From Streptococcus parasanguinis (GTDB taxonomy: Bacteria; Bacillota; Bacilli; Lactobacillales; Streptococcaceae), in contig NZ_JVEE01000007.1 in NCBI RefSeq assembly GCF_001073155.1, positions 1-35,205 of the forward strand: 35,205 nucleotides of DNA, written 5' to 3'. Position 1 is the first letter of the stretch. Each line of letters opens with the position of its first letter. Shown here one piece after another: positions 23,937-31,309 of the stretch. The position numbers were made by a program, and so were the translations under genes. Under the pieces are notes generated by a model that was not told the origin of the DNA, did no database searches, and saw only the letters and a list, made by a program, of their open reading frames with translations.

Positions 23937-24099
23937 TTTTTAAATCCTCTTTTAAAGTTTTAATTCTTCTTCTGATCCGTTCTTTCCGTTGTTGGATCGC
24001 TGTTCTAGGGAAGAAATTTCTCAACCGTTGAAAATGTTCTTCATCATCTAGTAAATCTTGATATTTCTGAATCGTATCTTCAATTAATTCCCGTTTCAT
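23923..24099 (-). CDS. Hypothetical basic helical protein, 58 residues
   Basis: I choose the ATG at 24099 (GGGGAAGA just upstream); a TTG eight codons earlier is also open. The product is a charged helix pair ('MKRELIEDTIQKYQDLLDDE', 'QQRKERIRRRIKTLKEDLKN'). It overlaps the DUF3310 gene at its 5' end and the MazG-like gene by 14 bp at its 3' end. The arginine-rich stretch suggests nucleic-acid contact, but no family is recognised. Confidence 0.65.
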   Translation of the reverse strand: MKRELIEDTIQKYQDLLDDEEHFQRLRNFFPRTAIQQRKERIRRRIKTLKEDLKNADE

Positions 24100-24340
24100 T
24101 CTTCCCCTGCTCCAAATACTCAATTAACCAACCCAAATATTTTTGGGCTTTTTTTAGATCTTCCAGCCCGTTCTTTTTTGAATGTTGCAAAACATACTTA
24201 ACGACATTTCCAAAAAAGAACCCTTCAGCATATTCCGGACATGGCGCAAAGTTTTTGATCACATCAATCACTTCCATTCCGTTTTTGCCTTTGTAATGGT
24301 CCGGCTCATTAATCAAATCTTTCTCCACAAATTCGGTCAA
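24080..24340 (-). CDS. DUF3310-family protein
   Basis: 86 residues if started at TTG 24340. The family block 'INEPDHYKGKNGMEVIDVIK' followed by 'FFFGNVVKYVLQHSKKNG' and 'DLKKAQKYLGWLIEYLE' is textbook DUF3310, small phage proteins of unknown biochemical role sometimes labelled nucleotide kinase. The TTG has no good ribosome site. An in-frame AUA at 24370 has GAAAGG 6 nt upstream and would add ten residues, so the real start is uncertain. The gene borders the origin-like region. Confidence 0.85.
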   Translation of the reverse strand: MTEFVEKDLINEPDHYKGKNGMEVIDVIKNFAPCPEYAEGFFFGNVVKYVLQHSKKNGLEDLKKAQKYLGWLIEYLEQGKNETGIN

Positions 24341-24404
24341 AACTTGCTCAAAACTCTTTTCCTTTTCTATATTTATCCTTTCAAAAAGTTTGTGAAATTT
24401 TCCC

Positions 24405-24670
24405 GGTTACCGGGTTACCGTATTTTTAAAACTTTTTTAATTTTATTTTTAACAAACGTTGATATAATAGGCTTTCTTATTATTTATAAATATTTTTATA
24501 CTTTTTTTATAAAATACGGTAACTCGGTAACTTTTATATAATTAGTACTAATAAAGTCAGTAATACCAAGGGTTTTCACGGTTACCGTAAGGTTACCGAT
24601 CTCCCAAAAAGTTACCGATCTCCACCCCAAAAGTTACCGAAAGTTACCGTAGGTTACCGATCGGTTACCG
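24405..24670. other. Candidate replication origin: 11 GTTACCG iterons around an AT-rich core
   Basis: GTTACCG starts at 24406, 24414, 24581, 24592, 24611, 24633, 24643, 24653 and 24664, and inverted (CGGTAAC) at 24517 and 24525. Steps in the right cluster are 11, 19, 22, 10, 10 and 11 bp, matching whole helical turns. Between the left pair and the inverted pair, 24421-24516 is almost entirely A/T, suitable for unwinding. The stretch holds no gene on the coding strand and borders the VapE/prim-pol replication genes. The function is inferred from this iteron-plus-AT-rich architecture. Confidence 0.75.
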
Positions 24671-24698
24671 TAATTTTTTTTCACAAAGTTATAATATT

Positions 24699-26027
24699 TT
24701 AGTTAATTTTAACAAAACCTTTTATAGTTTTTCCGTTTGCTTTATAAGCTTTTTTCTCCCAATTTGGGAGATGGTCAATAATTAAATTGATCTTTGCGGA
24801 AAGCTTCCGATCATTTGAATTTTTCATAAATAAGTTGTACATAATTTCACGGGTTGAAACTCTTTTAAGTTCTTCCGTCCCAAATTCAACATCTGAAGAA
24901 TTATCAAACCAAGACGCTGTATATTGGTGTTGACGTTGTGCCGGCATACGCTCCCAATGGGAAGGAATAGGCATTTCAAGATAATCCATTACCTGAATTT
25001 CAACTTCATCTCTATACATGAATGTTTCTCGGTACGTTTCAAGTTCTTCTTCCGTTTCCGCGTCAAATTTCAATTCAAAGCCTTCTTTGAAGATCGAAAC
25101 AGCTTCCCCCCATATTTGATCTATGGTATTTTGTTCAATCTCCATAGGGTGTTTTCTTTGCTTAGAACCATCAACCAGCACGGGGAGAAAGCGCCGTTCA
25201 CCGGTCTTGTCTTTCAAATATTCCCGCTGGTTTGTGGTCCGGGCCAAAATAAAGTTTTTCGCAAATTCTTCCGTCTTTGACATATAAGGCCGGCGGTAAC
25301 GTAAGCTAGTTTTTGAAATAAAAGCTTTGGTTTCAGCGAATGACATCCGGTTACTTGCTACCATTTCATCGTCATTGACGATCAGGCTTTTTAACATAAT
25401 GTCAAAATTATCCTTATTGTTGAAGTCGGTCACGGCGTCGGTATACCAAGGCCCGCCGATTTTCTGAAGTAGGGACGTTTTCCCCACGCCCTGACCGCCT
25501 ACCAAATCTAAAACGTAATCAAACTTGGTAAAGGGTTCATAAACTTTGGCCACGGCTCCGATTAGCCACATTTCCGCAATCTTGGAAATTAAGGGGGTGT
25601 CTTCAGCACCTAAATAGTGTTGAAACATTTTCCCAATCCGTTCCCGGCCGTCCCACTCTTTGGCCACGCGCTCCATGTATTCCATTACCGGATTGTAAGA
25701 ACGTTCAGAAAAGAAAGTTTCAAGGCCGGCTTTCATGGCGTTTGGTGAATAAACAACCCCTAAATTATTTTCAAAGTACACTGTAAGCACACTTACAAAA
25801 CTAGCGGGCAATTCCCCAGCTTGAAACGTGGTATTTCCTAGCCTGATTTCTTGCGTAAGCTCATATTCTTGGGAAAAATCATTCCGTCTTAAATATTGCC
25901 CTAGCTGTTCATCTGCTTTAAGGGACATTACCACGTTAGCCGGGCTGGTGCTTTTAATATCCCCGCTGGCCGTTAAAACTAATTTAGGGTTTTTGTCTAT
26001 ACTTACTACATTACCAATCTCTCTCAC
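24699..26027 (-). CDS. VapE/D5-like phage replicative helicase
   Basis: About 442 residues. The Virulence-associated E family is recognised from 'ERVAKEWDGRERIGKMFQHY', Walker A 'LVGGQGVGKTSLL' near residue 175, the acidic 'LIVNDDEMVASNRM' and the 'ARTTNQREYLKDKTGERRFL' arginine-finger region. With the upstream prim-pol it makes a primase-helicase pair encoded as two genes. The start is uncertain: the GTG at 26027 sits almost on AGAAGGGG, while an ATT three codons on has better spacing (6 nt after the site). The 3' end adjoins the iteron cluster, so it is the best candidate to act at that origin. Confidence 0.88.
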   Translation of the reverse strand: MREIGNVVSIDKNPKLVLTASGDIKSTSPANVVMSLKADEQLGQYLRRNDFSQEYELTQEIRLGNTTFQAGELPASFVSVLTVYFENNLGVVYSPNAMKAGLETFFSERSYNPVMEYMERVAKEWDGRERIGKMFQHYLGAEDTPLISKIAEMWLIGAVAKVYEPFTKFDYVLDLVGGQGVGKTSLLQKIGGPWYTDAVTDFNNKDNFDIMLKSLIVNDDEMVASNRMSFAETKAFISKTSLRYRRPYMSKTEEFAKNFILARTTNQREYLKDKTGERRFLPVLVDGSKQRKHPMEIEQNTIDQIWGEAVSIFKEGFELKFDAETEEELETYRETFMYRDEVEIQVMDYLEMPIPSHWERMPAQRQHQYTASWFDNSSDVEFGTEELKRVSTREIMYNLFMKNSNDRKLSAKINLIIDHLPNWEKKAYKANGKTIKGFVKIN

Positions 26028-26839
26028 CCCCTTCTATCTTTCTTGATCATACTTTCAACCGTCCGCCTTACCTCAATATCAGGTAAAGGGTTTAAACTGT
26101 TTCCGTTTGCGATTTCTGCAAGTTTTAAGACGTGTTCTTCATCCACGGCCCTAAATAACAACCCGCCTACAAACTTAGCTAGTTTGTCATTGCGTCCGCC
26201 TTCATCTCCAAAACCTACCGCGATAGTTTCAAATAAATCCGTTGTTTGGTTTTTCTCCCGGTATAGGCTTCTTTCTTTCAGGTCTTTCAAACCTTCAGAT
26301 CTGTACCCGTGTGTTTCTTGGTAGGTCTTCTTCAGGGCTTGGATCAGCTCCTTAGAAGGTGTTACCATTGTCCCGCCTTCACTAGACTTTTCTAGATCCC
26401 ATTCATACTGACCCTTTTCAGTCGCGGAAGGTGCTACCAAAACGTAATTATTTTCATGGGCTTTTATATCCACCCCCGGAAGAAAACCGATCATTTGAGT
26501 GATTGGGCTATCTTCCCTTTTAAAGTAGAATAAATGCTTCCCACCGCTTGCGGTTTTGGCTTGCAAGGTCGGTTCAATTAGGTTCAAATACTTCCAGCGT
26601 TTGAGTGATTCAAACCCGTTTTCTTTTCCATGCTTATCAATATCAATTACGAAAAAGTTAGTAGTTTTTAAGGCTATGTTAGCGTTTGGGTGCTGGTCCC
26701 AAAAATCCGCTATTTCTTCCGCTGTCATTTTTGGCTTGTCCGCGAACTCTATCATAGGCCTTTTATTTTTAGGGTTGATAGGAATGACGGCAAAGCCTAA
26801 CTTTTGATATTGTAAAGCGTAGTGCTTCATGCTAGCCAT
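26024..26839 (-). CDS. Bifunctional DNA primase/polymerase (prim-pol) domain protein
   Basis: About 271 residues from the ATG at 26839 (AGGAG 9 nt upstream; another ATG two codons earlier is closer to the site). The prim-pol fold is shown by 'YQKLGFAVIPINPKNKRPMI' at the N-terminus, 'FFVIDIDKHGKENG' (metal-binding D-x-D, near residue 65) and 'KTASGGKHLFYFKRE' (near 95-110, catalytic His), then 'GVDIKAHENNYVLVAPSATE'. It makes primers for phage DNA synthesis. The stop overlaps the VapE start, supporting a paired role. Confidence 0.9.
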   Translation of the reverse strand: MASMKHYALQYQKLGFAVIPINPKNKRPMIEFADKPKMTAEEIADFWDQHPNANIALKTTNFFVIDIDKHGKENGFESLKRWKYLNLIEPTLQAKTASGGKHLFYFKREDSPITQMIGFLPGVDIKAHENNYVLVAPSATEKGQYEWDLEKSSEGGTMVTPSKELIQALKKTYQETHGYRSEGLKDLKERSLYREKNQTTDLFETIAVGFGDEGGRNDKLAKFVGGLLFRAVDEEHVLKLAEIANGNSLNPLPDIEVRRTVESMIKKDRRG

Positions 26840-26858
26840 TCCCATTTACTCCTAAATG

Positions 26859-27368
26859 TTAGAATGGTAGATCATCTTCATTTACTTCTACGGAGCTTGT
26901 ATTTGGTAGGCCTTCAGCTTCATTAAGATCATAGTTGCGGTAAGTTTTACCCTTGCTTTCTGATTCAATGATTACCAAAGTATAGTAGGTTCCTACCGCT
27001 TTACGGTTAAGGGCTTCTTCTAGGGCCTTACCATCATCAAAATCAGCTTTAAAGGGTGCGTCGTCTGCAAAGGCTAGGGCTTTTTGGAAGAACTTGATTG
27101 TACGTTGTACAGACCAGCCGATATCTTTCCCGTTCCAAGTGTCCAAGGTACCGAATGAAACATATTCGGTCCGGCCGTCATAATCACCACCACGAATTTC
27201 AAAGCGGTATTGTAGGCTTTCCCATCCGCTTTCTGCTACATTAAACTGTACAGATTTCAAAATAGCTTGGTATTCACCGGCTGGAATTGGTGCCGGGCCG
27301 TTTGCGCTGTCTTTGCGTGGGTCAAACCCTTCTTTTTTAATTGATTGTGCAATGTCTAGTAAACTCAT
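26859..27368 (-). CDS. DUF669-family SSB-like protein with SSB-type C-terminal tip
   Basis: 169 residues. The opening 'PIPAGEYQAILKSVQF', the 'YRFEIRGGDYDGRTEYVSFG' strand pair and the 'TYYTLVIIESESKGKTYRNY' region match DUF669, the phage family found beside Sak/Sak4-type recombinases and thought to bind single-stranded DNA. The last residues, 'VNEDDLPF', closely resemble the acidic tip of bacterial SSB (DDDIPF type), which recruits partner proteins. It has a strong AAAGGAG site. Confidence 0.88.
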   Translation of the reverse strand: MSLLDIAQSIKKEGFDPRKDSANGPAPIPAGEYQAILKSVQFNVAESGWESLQYRFEIRGGDYDGRTEYVSFGTLDTWNGKDIGWSVQRTIKFFQKALAFADDAPFKADFDDGKALEEALNRKAVGTYYTLVIIESESKGKTYRNYDLNEAEGLPNTSSVEVNEDDLPF

Positions 27369-27424
27369 TGTTTAATTCTCCTTTTGTGTTTAAATTATTT
27401 ATTTAAAATTGTTGTATTAAAAAA

Positions 27425-28231
27425 TTAGAAAAGATCATCTTCAGAAACGGTTTCCTGTTTCTGTGGTTTAGTCGCCTTTGGCTTTTCTTCCTTGGCTTCT
27501 TCCTTTTTAACTGGTGCCGGCTTGCTTGGTGCTTTTGTTGGTTCCAAGGCCCCGCGGATCGTTGATAAGATTTTCAAGATTTCTTTATCATCCACCTGGT
27601 CCATATAGTATTTTTTGCGTTTGCGATCAACTTCACGGTTATAATGATTTCCAACTTTTTCAGTCTTAATCATCAAATCACAATTCCCATTGAATTGATT
27701 TAATTGTTTTTGACCCAAGGAAGGGCGTTCACCAATTTTCTTTCCTTTATCGTCATAAACTTCATCAAGACGGGAAATATAAATAACGTTGAATGGCATA
27801 GCTTTCAAATCTGAGATCATTTCTTTCAGCACCGATTTCAGCATAGCATAACCTTTTCCGTAGCCAATTTCTGCTAAGCTATCCACCCCGAATTGGTTTT
27901 GGAGCGCAAAGGAAATTAGATCAATCACATCATCAATTACATCAATTACGATTGTTTGGTAATTGTGTTTTTGAGTTCGCAAGGCTAGCACGATTTCCGA
28001 AAGTTGTTCAATTACTGACTTTGTAATTTGTCCTTTATCGTCCTTAACATTCAATAACTGAATACTAGGTACGGTGTTAGCTTCAGCGTTACCATCTGTA
28101 TTTAAGATGATAGGGTTTGGAAACTCATTTGCCAAGTAGCTTTTCCCACTCATGGTATCGCCATAGATAAAGAAATTTCTAGGTGTGTCCTTTGGGATCT
28201 GTGGTTTATTTTCAGGTAATTTAAAGGCCAT
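27425..28231 (-). CDS. Sak4-like AAA/RecA-type ATPase (phage nucleotide-binding protein)
   Basis: About 268 residues from the ATG at 28231 (AAGGTG 6 nt upstream). Walker A is 'GDTMSGKS' (residues 24-31) after 'RNFFIYG'; Walker B-like 'YQTIVIDVIDDVIDLI' follows near 90-105, and 'FNVIYISRLDEV' is the sensor strand. The C-terminal ~45 residues are a Lys/Pro/Glu-rich tail ending 'SEDDLF'. This is the AAA_24 family that includes Sak4-type single-strand annealing/recombination proteins. With DUF669 and RuvC-like proteins it forms a recombination set. That tail ('EDDLF') resembles the SSB-like tip of the next gene. Confidence 0.85.
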   Translation of the reverse strand: MAFKLPENKPQIPKDTPRNFFIYGDTMSGKSYLANEFPNPIILNTDGNAEANTVPSIQLLNVKDDKGQITKSVIEQLSEIVLALRTQKHNYQTIVIDVIDDVIDLISFALQNQFGVDSLAEIGYGKGYAMLKSVLKEMISDLKAMPFNVIYISRLDEVYDDKGKKIGERPSLGQKQLNQFNGNCDLMIKTEKVGNHYNREVDRKRKKYYMDQVDDKEILKILSTIRGALEPTKAPSKPAPVKKEEAKEEKPKATKPQKQETVSEDDLF

Positions 28232-28232
28232 T

Positions 28233-28583
28233 TTATTCACCTTCCCCAAAAATTGCTGAAGCTAAACGGCGTTTCAGAAATTCACCAAAGTCACCAAGGC
28301 CATCTGAATCATCCTTTTCAATTTCACGGATTTCATCCCCGTTTGGGTAAGTGAGTTCAAAAGTTGCGTTTACTTCAATGATTTCAGCGCCTAGCGTTTT
28401 AGCAAGCAATTTCATTTGTTTCTTTTGCGCTTCATAAGCTTCCGGAATCATTGTTAAAGCTTTATGAATTTCATCCGTATATTCTGCATGGTAAGCAAGT
28501 GTGCCTTTACTTTGGTATTTAGCCAAAAATTCGCCTTCTTCTTTGTCACGGAATACATAATATTTAGTAGTTACTTTAGTCAT
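28233..28583 (-). CDS. Hypothetical protein, 116 residues
   Basis: The ATG at 28583 has GAGGA 9 nt upstream, and the preceding small gene ends across it (ATGACTAA). The longer reading from 28598 is less likely. The sequence ('TTKYYVFRDKEEGEFLAKYQ', 'IPEAYEAQKKQMKLLAKTLG', 'ATFELTYPNGDEIREIEKDD') suggests an alpha/beta fold with an acidic C-terminal part. Such small genes often sit beside Sak4 in these phages. Function unknown. Confidence 0.72.
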   Translation of the reverse strand: MTKVTTKYYVFRDKEEGEFLAKYQSKGTLAYHAEYTDEIHKALTMIPEAYEAQKKQMKLLAKTLGAEIIEVNATFELTYPNGDEIREIEKDDSDGLGDFGEFLKRRLASAIFGEGE

Positions 28584-28689
28584 TGTTTTGTTCCTCATTA
28601 TCTTTCTTTTCTTCTTTTGTTGCGCGTTCCCCTAGTAGAAACCCTACTAGGAAAATAAGTGTACTGAATACGATTGTTTCAATATTCAT
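28576..28689 (-). CDS. Small membrane protein, 37 residues
   Basis: The ATG at 28689 has AAGGATGG 6 nt upstream and overlaps nothing; it lies 2 bp after the helicase stop. The product ('MNIETIVFSTLIFLVGFLLG' then a charged tail 'ERATKEEKKDNEEQNND') has one membrane helix followed by a hydrophilic cytoplasmic or external tail. The stop overlaps the next start by 8 bp. Function unknown. Confidence 0.65.
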   Translation of the reverse strand: MNIETIVFSTLIFLVGFLLGERATKEEKKDNEEQNND

Positions 28690-28691
28690 TT

Positions 28692-29879
28692 CTATCCATC
28701 CTTAAAATAAAATTCAATAACATTTACATCATGTTGTTGCCGGCTCCCTGTGATCCGCCAAAGTAATTGCCTATAATCGTTATATTCCCCGGATTCTTCA
28801 CTTACCGGGTCCAGCACTACAATAGTCTTGTATTTGTGTTGTAAGCCATCCACTCCTACGCCTAGGACTTGACTAGTAGCAACTACTACCTTGTTTTCTA
28901 GGCCTTCCTGTCGGTCACCGGTCCATATTCCTATATTTGGGTGTCGGTCATGGATCACATTTACAACCTGTTTGGACTTGCTGACTATAAGCATATCTTC
29001 AGGGGTTCGATTTATTAAACCGTCAAGCGTGGTTAGTAACGGGGTATCTTGGTTTGTTGGTTTCAACTTTGGAAAGTCAACTTCTACCCCGGTTTGCTGT
29101 AAGTAACGTTCAAAGGTAGCCCGGCCAAAGGATTGTTTAGCTATAGCGCTCTTACCGTCAACCGTTACTAAATTCAGCTTTCTAAATTTCTTTAAAAGTT
29201 CCGGATTTCCGGCCTTTAAAGTGTTTTTATAAAAGCGGATCTTGTAGCCGTTGTTTTCTGTCGCCTGTTCAATCTTTTCTATCTCTTCCCAGCGGAAGAA
29301 GTTAGGGAGATTATCAACATAGCTTTCATAATTTTTAAAATCTTTCCATTTCTCTTTAGAGTAAGAAAACGGATCATAAACCATTTGGCCATGTGTTTTC
29401 TGCCAATCAAATTTATTATTTGGATCAGCGCGCCCAAAGATTGTTTTTTCAAGCGGGTAGAAATTCAGCCCCTTTTTCCTGATTGGGGTAGCGGATAGCC
29501 CTATAGTGTATTTACGCTTTATTTTGCGATATAAGCCCCTTAATTTGTCACTACTCATATTCTGCCATTCGTCTATTATTAAGACGTCACAAGCGATTTT
29601 AAGGCCCTTTTTAACCCTATTCTGTAAAGTTCTATCCGTTATAATTTCAAAATCGCAATTATCCGAATAGTTGAACTTTTGAACCGTGTCTTTCCAGCCT
29701 TCAAGAATGGATAAGCGGTTATTTAAGATCAAGACTTTCTTAGCTTTCTTGTGCTTACAGATTTCAAGGGCGCAAATTGTTTTGCCACGGCCCCCAAGGG
29801 CTTCTAAAAAGATACCGTTTGTTAGTCTATCGCTACGCTTTACGGCTTCTTCTTGCCATTTTTTAAGCTGTATCGCTAT
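28692..29879 (-). CDS. Superfamily 2 DEAD/DEAH-type helicase, apparently starting at AUA
   Basis: 395 residues if read from the AUA at 29879. The first ATG/GTG/TTG in frame (TTG 29732) would remove 49 residues including Walker A 'ALGGRGKT' (residues 27-34). A stop codon (TAG) lies two codons before this AUA, and no usual start exists between. AAAGGCGGTG, one mismatch from the ideal ribosome site, ends 7 nt before it. Other motifs: 'DVLIIDEWQNM' (Walker B, DEWQ), 'IGLSATPIRK' (motif III) and 'LLWRITGSRQQ' (motif VI). It overlaps the RuvC-like gene by 17 bp. It probably remodels DNA or branches during recombination or replication. Confidence 0.85.
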   Translation of the reverse strand: MAIQLKKWQEEAVKRSDRLTNGIFLEALGGRGKTICALEICKHKKAKKVLILNNRLSILEGWKDTVQKFNYSDNCDFEIITDRTLQNRVKKGLKIACDVLIIDEWQNMSSDKLRGLYRKIKRKYTIGLSATPIRKKGLNFYPLEKTIFGRADPNNKFDWQKTHGQMVYDPFSYSKEKWKDFKNYESYVDNLPNFFRWEEIEKIEQATENNGYKIRFYKNTLKAGNPELLKKFRKLNLVTVDGKSAIAKQSFGRATFERYLQQTGVEVDFPKLKPTNQDTPLLTTLDGLINRTPEDMLIVSKSKQVVNVIHDRHPNIGIWTGDRQEGLENKVVVATSQVLGVGVDGLQHKYKTIVVLDPVSEESGEYNDYRQLLWRITGSRQQHDVNVIEFYFKDG

Positions 29880-30333
29880 TTTCTACCACCGCCTTTCCAA
29901 TGTCGGAAACAACTTCTTCAATGTCGTTTCTTACGGCCCAAAACAATCCCAGCCGGACCGACGCCCTCACGTCTTGGTGATGGCTTTTGCTAAACTTCCA
30001 AAGGTTCAGGGCCTTTAGTAGTTCATTTGGTATGTCCGATTGATAACCGGCGTTACGCTGTAGAATAGCTTCCGGAAAAAATAACTGAAAGTAAGCGATA
30101 GTTTCCATTACTGAATTATCTTTAGATAAGTCATTGTCACGCGCTTCAAATTTTTCAATTATTACTACGTCCGGGGTTAGTTCATAGCCTATTTCATCAA
30201 ACCACTGTTTAATATGTGGTAGCCCTTTAGGTACTACCCAATAATTTATTAAACGGGCATTATTAAGGTAGGCAATCCCTGAGGTGCTATCTTTGGCCTT
30301 ATTTGAAGAAGGGTCAATAGTTAAAATTTTCAT
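29863..30333 (-). CDS. RuvC-like Holliday junction resolvase/RNase H-fold nuclease
   Basis: 156 residues. The RuvC-type motifs appear in order: 'MKILTIDPSSNKAKDSTSGI' (first Asp), 'DVVIIEKFEAR' (Glu of the second motif) and the C-terminal 'HHQDVRASVRLGLFWA' (His-His and Asp, like the last RuvC motif). The length suits a phage RuvC-like resolvase, which would cut branched DNA before packaging. Its last codons overlap the helicase start by 17 bp, so the pair is translationally coupled. Confidence 0.82.
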   Translation of the reverse strand: MKILTIDPSSNKAKDSTSGIAYLNNARLINYWVVPKGLPHIKQWFDEIGYELTPDVVIIEKFEARDNDLSKDNSVMETIAYFQLFFPEAILQRNAGYQSDIPNELLKALNLWKFSKSHHQDVRASVRLGLFWAVRNDIEEVVSDIGKAVVENSDTA

Positions 30334-30334
30334 T

Positions 30335-30811
30335 TTATCGAATCCTTAAACTACGATTTTCCTGAAGGCTTGCGCCCTTCACTTTTTTACCTTCTTTCAA
30401 AAGGTCATACAATCCCTTTTTGTCAGGGGCTTCAGTTACCTTTTTCACCCAATATTTTTTAGGTAGGCTTGCTTCATCCACAATAACGCTTTCTTTTGAT
30501 TTTTGGACCGATAGAGTGAACAGCTTACCTTTGATCTTGGTTTTTCCTGTTACTTCCATTGCCCCCTGAAGGTTGCGTTTCAACCAATCAATTTTCTTAG
30601 TGTTGGTATCGCGTTTCTTTTTTAGGCGTTCTTCTTCAGCCTTGTAAGCTGTATTTTCTGCTTCAAGGTTCCGGATCACCATTGCGTAATTTTCCGCCTT
30701 GGTTTCTATTTCTTCATCCAGCCCCAGCGCTTCGATAGTGTCCAGCTTGGTTTCTTCATCAATATCCATGTTATAGATATCTAGGTACTGCCCTACTAAT
30801 TCATAAAGCAT
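30335..30811 (-). CDS. Siphovirus Gp157-family protein
   Basis: 158 residues. The family is recognised from the opening 'MLYELVGQYLDIYNM', the coiled coil 'RNLEAENTAYKAEEERLKKK' and the C-terminal 'KGKLFTLSVQKSKESVIVDE' and 'LPKKYWVKKV' blocks. Gp157 proteins are common in Gram-positive siphophages. A Gp157 homologue has been linked to phage resistance in Streptococcus thermophilus phages, but the mechanism is not established. The start follows the 77-residue gene by 2 bp. Confidence 0.92.
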   Translation of the reverse strand: MLYELVGQYLDIYNMDIDEETKLDTIEALGLDEEIETKAENYAMVIRNLEAENTAYKAEEERLKKKRDTNTKKIDWLKRNLQGAMEVTGKTKIKGKLFTLSVQKSKESVIVDEASLPKKYWVKKVTEAPDKKGLYDLLKEGKKVKGASLQENRSLRIR

Positions 30812-30813
30812 AG

Positions 30814-31047
30814 TTAATACCTCACATTTCTTTCTTTATCTTGGTAGTCCTTAATCATTAATTTATATTTCAAAATTAATTCTTTTTGATTTCTGATTAG
30901 GACATCTTGTTTATTTTTGATCCTTGTTAGCTTTCTTTCTCTTTCAAGTGTCACCCGTAGAAGGTCCCCTTGTTCAAGTATTCGGCTGTCTTGGATCTCA
31001 ATAATATTTTCAAGTTTCTTGATCTTTCTAGCTTTTTTAAAGAACAT
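30814..31047 (-). CDS. Hypothetical coiled-coil protein, 77 residues
   Basis: A basic, all-helical protein ('MFFKKARKIKKLENIIEIQD', 'KNKQDVLIRNQKELILKYKL'). The first ATG overlaps the upstream gene's 3' end by 11 bp. Heptad spacing suggests a dimeric coiled coil, and no known domain is recognised. It is part of the coupled early operon between the DUF771-like gene and Gp157. Confidence 0.68.
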   Translation of the reverse strand: MFFKKARKIKKLENIIEIQDSRILEQGDLLRVTLERERKLTRIKNKQDVLIRNQKELILKYKLMIKDYQDKERNVRY

Positions 31048-31309
31048 TGTCTAGGCTCCAATCATTGTCAGAAATAGATTGTTTTCTTAAAATCGCCATT
31101 TGGTTATTGTGTTCTTCAATAACTTTCCGATCATGTTCGGCTATTTCCTGATCCCAAAACGCTTGTAATTCTGCGATCTTTTGGGCTTTCTTTTCGCGTT
31201 TCTTTGCTATTCTATGGTCAATCACTGAAGCAAGGAAACCAACGGAAAAGAATAACGTTCCGGCCATTACTGTCCCTAAAAATTGACTTGTTTGGCTTGG
31301 TTCTAACAT
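31037..31309 (-). CDS. Small membrane-anchored early protein, 90 residues
   Basis: Residues about 10-28 ('FLGTVMAGTLFFSVGFLASV') are a membrane segment, followed by a basic patch ('RIAKKREKKAQKI'), a coiled coil (~40-70) and an acidic C-terminus. The ATG overlaps the stop of the DUF771-like gene. An early membrane-anchored protein could affect host division or superinfection, but nothing specific supports either. Confidence 0.68.
   Translation of the reverse strand: MLEPSQTSQFLGTVMAGTLFFSVGFLASVIDHRIAKKREKKAQKIAELQAFWDQEIAEHDRKVIEEHNNQMAILRKQSISDNDWSLDNVL

Noticed and set aside
24182..24541. Plus-strand 119-codon open frame across DUF3310 and the iteron region
   Set aside because: Very Phe/Ile/Lys-rich product from A/T-rich DNA, antisense to DUF3310 and running into the origin-like repeats; no promoter or ribosome site.
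24405..24670. CRISPR array
   Set aside because: The repeat is only 7 bp with 3-15 bp gaps, far too short for repeats and spacers; iteron spacing fits instead.
27391..27415. Operator-like TTATTTAAAATTGT before the DUF669 gene, similar to the switch motifs
   Set aside because: A single AT-rich match without promoter or symmetry; likely chance.
29860..29885. Programmed +1 frameshift fusing RuvC-like protein and helicase
   Set aside because: The helicase frame is +1 to the RuvC-like frame at its stop, but GCT-TAA offers no good re-pairing for the tRNA, and a well-spaced ribosome site before AUA 29879 explains the start better.
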